Part shown: positions 1 to 4,821 of the stretch, one piece after another
How the letters are laid out: every line of letters begins with the position of its first letter
Numbering within the stretch: position 1 is the first letter of the stretch
From: Solimonas sp040377605
Lineage (GTDB): Bacteria > Pseudomonadota > Gammaproteobacteria > Nevskiales > Nevskiaceae
Direction: 5' to 3'
Length of the DNA stretch: 6,502 nucleotides
Assembly (NCBI GenBank): GCA_040377605.1
Contig: JBEIOK010000151.1
Location: 1-6,502, forward strand
Translations under genes and position numbers: made by a program
The notes under the pieces: model-generated
Told to the model about the DNA's origin: nothing
Databases searched by the model: none
Seen by the model: the letters and a program-made list of their open reading frames with translations, nothing else

Positions 1-638
1 GGGCGCATCCAGTCATCGCCGGCGGTCGCTGAGTAGCCCTCGTTGAAGATCAGGTACAGCACTTCCAGAACCGATCCGAGTCGCTCGCCGAGGGCTTCGC
101 CATGCGGGACCTCGAACGGCACGCGCGCCGCGCTCAGCGTGCGCTTGGCGCGCACGATGCGTTGCGCGATCGTCGGTTCCGGTAGCAGAAATGCACGGGC
201 GATCTCGTCGGTCGTCAGGCCGCCGAGCAGGCGCAGGGTCAGCGCCAGCCGGGCCTCGGTCGACAGCACCGGATGGCAGGCGATGAAGATCAGGCGCAGC
301 AGGTCGTCGCCGATCGGATCGTCCAGCGCCGTGTCGAAATCCGGCATGGCCAGCTCCTGTTCCTGCAGCTCGCGCCCGATCTCTTCGTGCTTGCGTGCCT
401 GCATCTGCTCGCGGCGGATGCGATCGATGGCGCGGTGTCGCGCCGTCGTCAGCAGCCAGGCGGCCGGCTTGTCCGGAACGCCTTCGCGCGGCCACTGCTC
501 CAGCGCGGCCACCAACGCATCCTGAGCCAGTTCCTCGGCCAGGCCGACATCCCGTACGAGGCGTGTCAGGATCGCAATGACCTTGGCGGATTCCATGCGC
601 CAGACGGCGTCAATCGTGCGGTGGATATCGGCGCTCAT
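1..638 (-). CDS. ECF sigma factor, ECF42/DUF6596 type (partial, 3' end beyond window)
   Basis: Alternative RNA polymerase sigma factor; 212 codons are visible with no stop, so the C-terminus lies off the left edge. Sigma region 2 spans about residues 18-78 (AEELAQDA at 34-41; AWLLTTARHRAIDRIRR at 60-76). Region 4 spans about 112-168, with DDLLRLIF at 111-118, ACHP at 120-123 and a helix-turn-helix around LTTDEIARAF and TIAQRIVRAKRTL. The C-terminal extension typical of ECF42 begins near 185 and carries LYLIFNEGYSAT (194-205), the family hallmark. In this group (established knowledge) the extension, not an anti-sigma factor, is thought to control activity, and the partner genes are DGPF/YCII genes. 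Both fit here: three small genes, including a YCII gene, lie upstream on the same strand. The gap to the upstream VOC stop is 28 bases and holds a GC hairpin; no strong Shine-Dalgarno is seen. The start is chosen because region 2 follows at the usual distance. Confidence 0.93.
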   Translation of the reverse strand, partial: MSADIHRTIDAVWRMESAKVIAILTRLVRDVGLAEELAQDALVAALEQWPREGVPDKPAAWLLTTARHRAIDRIRREQMQARKHEEIGRELQEQELAMPDFDTALDDPIGDDLLRLIFIACHPVLSTEARLALTLRLLGGLTTDEIARAFLLPEPTIAQRIVRAKRTLSAARVPFEVPHGEALGERLGSVLEVLYLIFNEGYSATAGDDWMR

Positions 639-647
639 CGGCGGTCT

Positions 648-662
648 CGGGTGGGGCACCCG
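648..662 (-). promoter_or_regulatory. GC-rich hairpin between VOC gene and sigma start
   Basis: Perfect inverted repeat CGGGTG-GGG-CACCCG (6-bp stem, 3-base loop). It sits 4 bases after the VOC stop codon and 9 bases before the sigma ATG. In the minus-strand transcript it would occupy the place where a ribosome binding site for the sigma gene should be. No T-run follows, so it does not look like an intrinsic terminator. It could limit sigma translation or serve as a processing or attenuation point; that role is inference. Confidence 0.4.
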
Positions 663-666
663 GATG

Positions 667-1065
667 TTAACCGGGCATGCCGGACATGTGGACGAATTCC
701 CACTGATGGCCGTCGAGGTCCTCGAAGCCGTGCTGGAACATGAAGCCGTGATCCTGGGCGGGCATCGGCGTCCGCGCGCCGGCGGCGACCGCCTTGTTGA
801 CGATCTGTTCGACCGCCGCGCGGCTATCGAGTGACAGGCAGATCAGTACTTCGGTGGATGCCTTCGCATCGGCGACCGGCTTTGGGGTGAAGGTCTGGAA
901 GTAGCGATCGACCAGCAGCATCACCGAGATGTTGTCGGCCACGATCATGCAGGTGGCATTCTCATCGGTGAACTGTGGATTGAAGTGATAGCCCAGGGCG
1001 GTGAAGAAGGCAACCGAGCGTTGAAGATCGCGCACCGGCAGGTTGACGAAAATCTGAGTGGACAT
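667..1065 (-). CDS. VOC (glyoxalase/bleomycin-resistance fold) family protein
   Basis: A 132-residue single-domain protein of the vicinal oxygen chelate superfamily, the usual size for the subfamily. The N-terminal strand-helix unit is QIFVNLPVRDLQRSVAFFTALG (residues 4-25, written in part), followed by MLLVDRYF (49-56). The second beta-alpha unit runs from TEVLICLSLD (71-80), with a C-terminal FEDLDGHQWEFVHM (114-127). The DPDGH-like turn (D118, G119, H120) and E123 match the position of a VOC metal ligand; the first-strand ligand is N8 rather than the His seen in glyoxalase I. The reaction is unknown: relatives are annotated as 'extradiol dioxygenase' or 'lactoylglutathione lyase' without biochemical proof. 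The start is supported by AGGAG at 1075-1071 with a 5-base spacer. It lies 26 bases after the PhnB-like gene and 28 before the sigma gene, so co-transcription is likely. Confidence 0.88.
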   Translation of the reverse strand: MSTQIFVNLPVRDLQRSVAFFTALGYHFNPQFTDENATCMIVADNISVMLLVDRYFQTFTPKPVADAKASTEVLICLSLDSRAAVEQIVNKAVAAGARTPMPAQDHGFMFQHGFEDLDGHQWEFVHMSGMPG

Positions 1066-1070
1066 GATGA

Positions 1071-1075
1071 CTCCT
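1071..1075 (-). promoter_or_regulatory. Ribosome binding site of the VOC gene
   Basis: AGGAG on the minus strand with a 5-base spacer to the ATG at 1065-1063. It fixes that start. Confidence 0.75.
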
Positions 1076-1091
1076 GAAAGATGGGTGAAGC

Positions 1092-1502
1092 TCAGATGCA
1101 GTGGATCATCCAGCTGACGCCGAAGCGGTCGGTCAGCATGCCGAAGCGCGGCGACCAGAACGTCTTGCTCAGTGGCATCGTGACCTGACCGCCCTCGACG
1201 AGCGCGTGAAAGTGGCGATCGGCCTCTTCGGGCGTCCGTACGTTCAGTGTCAGCGTGATGCCCTGGAACGCGGCCTTGCCATGACAGTAGCCGTCACTGG
1301 CCAGCATGCGGGTTTCGCCGATCCGGAATTCCGCATGCAGGACCTTGTCCTCGTAGCCGGCCCCCATCACGCCGGGCGGCGGCGGCTCCGGACTGTCGCG
1401 ATGGCGCATCAGCGACTGCAACTCGGCGCCGACGGTGCGGCGGTAGAACTCGATGGCGGCCTCGCAGCAGCTGTCGAACATCAGGTAGCACTGTACGTTC
1501 AT
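1092..1502 (-). CDS. PhnB-like VOC family protein
   Basis: A 136-residue protein of the PhnB-like branch of the VOC superfamily. Visible family signatures are CYLMFDSCCEAAIEFYRRTV (5-24), the region where relatives have YL.F.G.C.EAI.FY; KVLHAEFRIGETRMLASD (53-70), including H56 and E58; LTLNV (84-88); and the C-terminal RFGMLTDRFGVSWMI (119-133). A proline run (PEPPPPG, 38-44) with PGVMG is typical of the loop in this group. Substrate and reaction are unknown; the name PhnB comes from the phosphonate operon but does not imply phosphonate use. The reading frame is open well upstream of this ATG, but AAGGAG at 1517-1512 and the family N-terminus point to the start at 1502. It is the second gene of the putative ECF42 operon, 83 bases after the YCII gene. 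Confidence 0.88.
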   Translation of the reverse strand: MNVQCYLMFDSCCEAAIEFYRRTVGAELQSLMRHRDSPEPPPPGVMGAGYEDKVLHAEFRIGETRMLASDGYCHGKAAFQGITLTLNVRTPEEADRHFHALVEGGQVTMPLSKTFWSPRFGMLTDRFGVSWMIHCI

Positions 1503-1511
1503 GATTGGAAT

Positions 1512-1517
1512 CTCCTT
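1512..1517 (-). promoter_or_regulatory. Ribosome binding site of the PhnB-like gene
   Basis: AAGGAG on the minus strand, 9 bases before the ATG at 1502-1500. It favours this start over an in-frame ATG at 1562 that would add 20 residues not expected for the family. Confidence 0.75.
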
Positions 1518-1558
1518 CGTGTGCAGGGTCAGGGTGCGCAGATAGCTGCCCAGCAGTG

Positions 1559-1578
1559 ACATCGTCTGCGGACGGTGT
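1559..1578 (-). other. Imperfect hairpin in the YCII-PhnB intercistronic gap
   Basis: ACATCGTC-TGCG-GACGGTGT on the plus strand: two 8-base arms with a 4-base loop and a single T/G position (an A/C mismatch in the minus-strand transcript). It falls in the 83-base gap between two genes of the putative operon, the only sizeable gap in it. No T-run follows. It could be an RNA processing or partial attenuation site, or chance. Confidence 0.25.
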
Positions 1579-1585
1579 GAGCGGG

Positions 1586-2011
1586 TCAGTGACGCGCGGT
1601 GATCTGCTCGCGCAGGCGCTCCTCGCGCTCGCGCAGCTCCGGCGTCAGTTCCGCGCCGAAGTCCTCGGTCTCGAACACCGGGCGGATCTCGATCTCCGAA
1701 TCGGTGAGCATCGGATTCGGGCAGCGCTTGACCCACTCGACGGCTTCCTCGATCGAACGCACCTGCCACAGCCAGAAGCCTGCGATCAGTTCCTGGGTCT
1801 CGGCGAAAGGCCCGTCGGTGACCGTGCGCGACGATCCGGAGAAGCGCACGCGCTTGCCGCGCATGCTGGGATGCAGGCCTTCGCCGGCCAGCATCACGCC
1901 CGCCTTGACGAGCGCCTCGTTGAAGCGGCCCATGTCCGTCAGCATTGGTTCGCTGGGCATGACGCCGGCCTCAGAGTCGGGGGTGGCTTTGACGATGACC
2001 ATGACGCGCAT
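1586..2011 (-). CDS. YCII/DGPF-domain protein
   Basis: A 141-residue protein of the YCII-related (DGPF) family, a dimeric alpha/beta fold related to the ferredoxin-like barrel. The N-terminal strand is RVMVIVKAT (2-10), followed by FNEALVKAGVMLAGEGLHPS (30-49) and the hallmark DGPFAETQELIAGFW (66-80), then the strand and helix VRSIEEAVEWVKRCP (84-98). The C-terminal tail (about 118-141) is charged and probably helical. The biochemical role of DGPF proteins is not established; YciI relatives have been suggested as enzymes from a conserved His-Asp pair. DGPF genes are the standard genomic partners and regulatory targets of ECF42 sigma factors, and one such gene ends this same operon. The start is supported by AGGAG at 2023-2019, 7 bases upstream. 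It is the first gene of the unit, with the ECF42-type promoter about 55 bases upstream. Confidence 0.93.
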   Translation of the reverse strand: MRVMVIVKATPDSEAGVMPSEPMLTDMGRFNEALVKAGVMLAGEGLHPSMRGKRVRFSGSSRTVTDGPFAETQELIAGFWLWQVRSIEEAVEWVKRCPNPMLTDSEIEIRPVFETEDFGAELTPELREREERLREQITARH

Positions 2012-2066
2012 TGCAGTGCTCCTGTGAAAGGGGGGACGAGATCGCCAGTGCGTCTCTTGTCTTCAT

Positions 2067-2093
2067 GTCGAAGCGGCCTCGGCAAAATCGACA
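2067..2093 (-). promoter_or_regulatory. Predicted ECF42-dependent promoter of the YCII-VOC-VOC-sigma operon
   Basis: Reading the minus strand, TGTCGA lies at 2093-2088, a 17-base spacer at 2087-2071 and CGAC at 2070-2067. As I recall, the described ECF42 target promoter has TGTCGA at -35 and CGA/TC at -10, so both boxes match fully at ordinary sigma spacing. Transcription would begin near 2060, leaving a leader of roughly 50 bases before the YCII ATG. The other TGTCGA boxes found by eye in the window have no matching -10 box. Because the sigma gene ends the operon, this implies positive autoregulation (inference). Confidence 0.75.
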
Positions 2094-2111
2094 GGCACGC
2101 GCACGCCGCCC

Positions 2112-2124
2112 GCAGAAAATCTGC
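2112..2124. repeat. Short perfect inverted repeat upstream of the ECF42 promoter
   Basis: GCAGA-AAA-TCTGC, a 5-bp stem with a 3-base loop. It lies between the end of the 87-residue hypothetical gene and the predicted -35 box, 18 bases upstream of that box. It might be a protein binding site or a weak 3'-end structure for the upstream genes; it is too small to be a convincing terminator. Confidence 0.25.
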
Positions 2125-2147
2125 AAGCGCATGAAAGCACCGGAAAT

Positions 2148-2411
2148 TCAGCGGGGGCGACAGACCGGGCCGGGAATCGCCGGCAGGCGCAGCGCGGATC
2201 GCAGGGCGCGCAGGGCGCGGGTGCGGTTCTCGGGGGCGCAGCGATAGCGCTGCACCCAGTCCAGCAGCGCGGCGATGTCCAGTGGCGTTTCGGCGGCGAG
2301 GCGACAGGCCAGCGCCAGATCCTCGTCACGATCCTCGTCGAGGAAGCCCACGAGCGCGGCCTGGACACGGCTCAGGGCGGAGGCTCCCATGGCGGGTTCA
2401 GTCCCCGTCAT
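2148..2411 (-). CDS. Hypothetical protein, 87 residues, overlapping ycgL
   Basis: I do not recognise this protein. It is predicted to be mostly helical: a helix around SRVQAALVGFL (14-24), an acidic patch DEDRDEDL (25-32), a helix around ALACRLAA (33-40), a third around PLDIAALLDWVQRYR (43-57) and an arginine-rich C-terminal helix (about 61-75) followed by a Pro/Arg tail. There is no signal peptide or membrane segment. Its ATG lies inside the 3' end of ycgL, giving a 14-base overlap that suggests translational coupling. A second in-frame ATG at 2390 (residue 8) follows the ycgL stop and is an alternative start; neither has a strong Shine-Dalgarno. It is the last gene of the aminotransferase-ycgL unit. 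Support for it as a real gene is the tight packing and lack of a better frame, so confidence is moderate. Confidence 0.6.
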   Translation of the reverse strand: MTGTEPAMGASALSRVQAALVGFLDEDRDEDLALACRLAAETPLDIAALLDWVQRYRCAPENRTRALRALRSALRLPAIPGPVCRPR

Positions 2412-2667
2412 CGAGGTGACCGTGCACCAGCCCCTCGGGGGGCAACTGCAGATACCAGCCTTCGGCCCGCAGGCGTTCGATCACGCGCGTGACATCGACG
2501 CGTGCCAGCCGGCGCTGTTGCGACAGCTCCAGGCGCATGACCTCGGTCAGCCGCCCGGCGCGCTGGCGCAGCGGCTCCGGCAACTCATCGGTTTTCAGGT
2601 CGGCCCGCACATACAGATACATCTCGGGCTGCTTGCTGCAGCGGTAGATCAGGCAGTCGGTCTTCAT
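2398..2667 (-). CDS. ycgL: YcgL domain-containing protein
   Basis: An 89-residue protein matching the YcgL family: a CLIYRCSKQPEMYLYV N-terminus (5-20), LARVDVTRVIERLRAEGWY (54-72) and the terminal YLQLPPEGL (72-80). All are recognisable against the family pattern of an IY+S.K...MYLYV start, LARVD in the middle and G(F/W)YLQ(L/M)PP at the end. The family has a compact alpha/beta fold solved for the E. coli member, and its cellular function is not known to me. It is largely restricted to Gammaproteobacteria, which is the best host clue here. The gene starts 7 bases after the stop of the class V aminotransferase and overlaps the start of the 87-residue hypothetical gene, so the three are probably one transcript. 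The Shine-Dalgarno is weak, consistent with coupling to the upstream gene. Confidence 0.93.
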   Translation of the reverse strand: MKTDCLIYRCSKQPEMYLYVRADLKTDELPEPLRQRAGRLTEVMRLELSQQRRLARVDVTRVIERLRAEGWYLQLPPEGLVHGHLDDGD

Positions 2668-2674
2668 GAAGGTG

Positions 2675-3913
2675 TCAGGCCAGCACGGTATCGAGGGCCT
2701 TCATCAGCGTCAGCATTTCGTCGGGCGAACTGTAGTGCACAAACGACAACCGCACGACCCCCAGCGCGGGATCGACCCGCATCGCCTCCAGCAGGCGCAC
2801 GGCATAGAAATGTCCGGCGGCGGCCATGATGCCCTGCGTTGCCAGCCGCGCGGCGATATCGGCGGGCGGTCGTTGCGAGGAGGTGAACGACACCGTTGCA
2901 GCGCGCTGGTCCGCGCTGGTGGGGCCGAGCACGCGCAGTTCCGGTCGCGAGCCCAGGTAGTCGAGCAGACCGGCGAGCATGGGGCGCTCGGCGCGACGCA
3001 GCAGGTCGCGCACGCGCTGCGCGCGTCCGCGGTCTTCTCCGCCACCGTGATGCGCGTCCAGCGCGTCGAAGTACTCGGCGACACCCCGCGCGGCGGCGAT
3101 CTGCGCATGATCGGGACCCGCCGGCACCAGTCGCTTGCGCGGCAGCGCGCCGTTGAAATAGTGGCCCTCGTTGCCGAGGCGCTCCAGCACGGGCGCGCGC
3201 ACCACCATCACCCCCTGATGCGGGCCAAAGGTTTTGTACAACGAGAACAGATAGATATCCGCGCCGAGCGCCGTCACGTCCGGCAGCCCGTGCGGAGCGT
3301 AAGCCACGCCGTCGACGATGCTGAGCGCACCGGCCGCGCGGACCTTGGCGGTGATCGTGGCGACCGGATTGATGTGACCCAGGATATTCGAACAGTGCGT
3401 GAACGCCACGGCACGCGTGCGTTCGTTGAGCAGCCGATCGAGGGCCGCCGGATCGAGCGCCCCAGAAACCGGATCGACGTGCCAGACCCGGATCACGGCA
3501 CCCTCGCTGGCCAGCCGGCGCCAGGCGCCGCTGTTGGCTTCATGATCCTGATCGGTGACCACGATCTCGTCGCCCGGCCGCAGTGTCCTGCGCAGCGCCT
3601 GCGCCAGCACGTAGCTGTTCTGCGAGGTGGAGGGGCCGAAGTGGATTTCGTCGGCGCCGACGCCCAGGTACTCGGCAAGCCGCTCGTAGGCCGCATCCAT
3701 CCACTGGCCGGCCTCGGTGGAGACAGCGTAGCGGTAGTAAGGCTGCACTTTCAGGCGGCGGTAGTACTCGCCGAGCCGATCCAGACTGTGACGACAACAG
3801 TAGGAGCCCCCGGCGTTTTCGAAGAAGGCCTGTCCCTGCAGCCAGGGTTCGGAGAACGCCGGAAACTGGGCGCGGACAAAGGCGAGGTCAAGGGCGGCTG
3901 GCGCGGTCGGCAT
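2675..3913 (-). CDS. Cysteine desulfurase-like class V aminotransferase (PLP), probably not a desulfurase
   Basis: A 412-residue PLP-dependent enzyme of the class V aminotransferase fold, closest to the 'cysteine desulfurase-like' group (TIGR01976/VC1184 type). Visible elements are FFENAGGSYC (30-39), the cofactor-stacking DQDHEANSGAW (121-131, H124), THCSNILG (172-179), the PLP-binding aspartate in VDGVAYAPHG (200-209, D201) and the Schiff-base lysine in SLYKTFGPHQG (224-234, K227). RLSFVHYSSPDEM lies near the end (388-400). The C-terminal loop that carries the catalytic cysteine in SufS-type enzymes (RxGHHCA) reads AAAGHFYA (364-371) with no Cys, so cysteine desulfuration by the usual mechanism is unlikely; epimerase, lyase or transaminase activity is possible. 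The protein is probably cytosolic. No clear Shine-Dalgarno precedes the ATG at 3913, but the distance to the FFENAGG motif fits the family. It heads the unit with ycgL. Confidence 0.9.
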   Translation of the reverse strand: MPTAPAALDLAFVRAQFPAFSEPWLQGQAFFENAGGSYCCRHSLDRLGEYYRRLKVQPYYRYAVSTEAGQWMDAAYERLAEYLGVGADEIHFGPSTSQNSYVLAQALRRTLRPGDEIVVTDQDHEANSGAWRRLASEGAVIRVWHVDPVSGALDPAALDRLLNERTRAVAFTHCSNILGHINPVATITAKVRAAGALSIVDGVAYAPHGLPDVTALGADIYLFSLYKTFGPHQGVMVVRAPVLERLGNEGHYFNGALPRKRLVPAGPDHAQIAAARGVAEYFDALDAHHGGGEDRGRAQRVRDLLRRAERPMLAGLLDYLGSRPELRVLGPTSADQRAATVSFTSSQRPPADIAARLATQGIMAAAGHFYAVRLLEAMRVDPALGVVRLSFVHYSSPDEMLTLMKALDTVLA

Positions 3914-4013
3914 GGACTGGACGGATGCTGGACGTTGTCGCTGCAGAGCCTAACCCGGTGTCGCCCTCGGCGCGCGAAGCCGGAGGCGATGCCTGCATTG
4001 GCGGGCCGCCGGT

Positions 4014-4029
4014 CAAGCCGGTAGGCTTG
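4014..4029. repeat. Hairpin CAAGCC-GGTA-GGCTTG
   Basis: Perfect 6-bp inverted repeat with a 4-base loop in the divergent intergenic region. No T-run on either side, so it is not an evident terminator. It may be part of a dispersed palindromic repeat or an operator. Confidence 0.35.
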
Positions 4030-4117
4030 CCGAGTCGGAAGCCGTAAGCCCCCACATGGTGCCACCGACGCCCTCGCGCTCGCCGCGTCGTGGAGGCGCA
4101 ATCCCTGCGGTGATCCA

Positions 4118-4133
4118 GGCCTCTCGACAGGCC
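4118..4133. repeat. Hairpin GGCCT-CTCGAC-AGGCC
   Basis: Perfect 5-bp GC-rich inverted repeat with a 6-base loop, 25 bases before the acyltransferase ATG. It could lie in the acyltransferase leader or act as a protein binding site. The function is unknown. Confidence 0.25.
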
Positions 4134-4158
4134 ATTTCGTGAAGGGGCTGGGCTGCGG

Positions 4159-4821
4159 ATGCTGAAGATTCCCTTGCTGCTGACGGCGTACCTGCTGGTG
4201 CGCCTGCTGGACAGGACCTACCGCTATCGGGAGGTCGCGCCCGTGGCGACCCTGCTGCCGCCGGGCCACCCGCGCCGCTACGTGCTCGCGATCTGGCATC
4301 AGAACTTGTTCTCCGGAATCCTGGCGCAGAGCGGGCGCCGCCACACGGTGATCGTCTCGCGCTCCCGCGACGGGGATCCGGTGTCATTCCTGTGCGAGCG
4401 GCTGGGCCATCACGTCGTGCGCGGCAGCTCGAAGAAGGGGGGGCGCGACAAGGGTGGCAAGGAAGCCAAGGACGACATGATCGAGGTGCTCCGCGACGGC
4501 ACACCGGGTGCCGTGACCGTCGACGGCCCGCGCGGTCCGGCCGTCGAGGTCAAGCCCGGCATCATCGAGATGGCGCGCTGTTCGGGCGTTCCGATCGTGC
4601 CGTACGCCACGCTGCCGGAGCGCTACTGGAGCTTCCGCAGCTGGGATCGCTTTCGCCTGCCCAAGCCCTTCTCCCGCATCAATGTGCATTACGGCGCGCC
4701 GATCATCGTGCCGCCGGATGCGACCTTTGAGAGTTTTCCGCAGTACCAGCAGGCCATTACCGATGCCCTGAACGCGATCGAACGCGATCACGGTCGCGAA
4801 GGCGCGTCCGCTACTCGATGA
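4159..4821 (+). CDS. DUF374-type lysophospholipid acyltransferase family protein
   Basis: A 220-residue protein with the DUF374 / LPLAT signature: a hydrophobic N-terminus (about 4-18, LLLTAYLLVRLL), IWHQNLFSG (45-53, where H47 is the expected general base of the shortened HX4D-like motif), VSRSRDGDPV (66-75), VVRGSS..GG (86-95), AVTVDGPRGPAVEVKPGI (118-135, in part) and ARCSGVPIVPY (139-149). The length suits the family (about 200-230 residues). Members are thought to transfer acyl chains to lipid substrates at the inner face of the cytoplasmic membrane; in some bacteria relatives act on lipid A or Kdo-linked lipids, but the substrate here cannot be read from sequence. It stands alone on the plus strand, divergent from the aminotransferase, and its last 11 bases overlap the end of the convergent hydrolase gene. 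GAAGGGG at 4141-4147 is a loosely spaced candidate ribosome binding site. Confidence 0.9.
   Translation: MLKIPLLLTAYLLVRLLDRTYRYREVAPVATLLPPGHPRRYVLAIWHQNLFSGILAQSGRRHTVIVSRSRDGDPVSFLCERLGHHVVRGSSKKGGRDKGGKEAKDDMIEVLRDGTPGAVTVDGPRGPAVEVKPGIIEMARCSGVPIVPYATLPERYWSFRSWDRFRLPKPFSRINVHYGAPIIVPPDATFESFPQYQQAITDALNAIERDHGREGASATR

Larger units (their letters stand above)
3914..4158. other. Divergent intergenic region with small inverted repeats
   Basis: A 245-base gap between the aminotransferase (leftward) and the acyltransferase (rightward), so both promoters should lie here; I see no convincing -35/-10 pair. It holds CAAGCC-GGTA-GGCTTG (4014-4029), GGCCT-CTCGAC-AGGCC (4118-4133) and three loosely similar AAGCCG-containing stretches near 3976, 4014 and 4038. 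Open frames crossing it have compositions typical of noncoding GC-rich DNA. The density of GC palindromes resembles dispersed intergenic repeats, but one window cannot prove that. A purine-rich GAAGGGG at 4141-4147 may serve the acyltransferase start, with a long spacer. Confidence 0.5.

Noticed and set aside
260..265. Further TGTCGA boxes inside coding sequence (minus strand here; plus strand at 332-337 and 1472-1477)
   Set aside because: None of those whose -10 position I checked (here and 1472) has a CGAC/CGTC box, and all lie inside genes.
1503..1769. Upstream in-frame extension of the PhnB-like gene
   Set aside because: It would run into the YCII gene; the AAGGAG site and family N-terminus support the start at 1502.
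3948..3954. GCCTAAC (GTTAGGC on the minus strand), which fits the integron attC core pattern
   Set aside because: No matching second core site or attC-like stem arrangement is found at a suitable distance, and there are no cassette-like neighbours.
2666..4024. Long plus-strand open frame (452 codons) opposite the aminotransferase
   Set aside because: It is the complement of a clearly recognisable PLP enzyme, is rich in Arg, His and Gln as antisense frames in GC-rich DNA tend to be, and shows no domain.
4124..4129. TCGACA, giving an ECF42-like -35 box on the minus strand upstream of the aminotransferase
   Set aside because: The -10 position 17 bases on reads AGGG, not CGAC or CGTC. The six-base box alone is expected by chance in a window this size.
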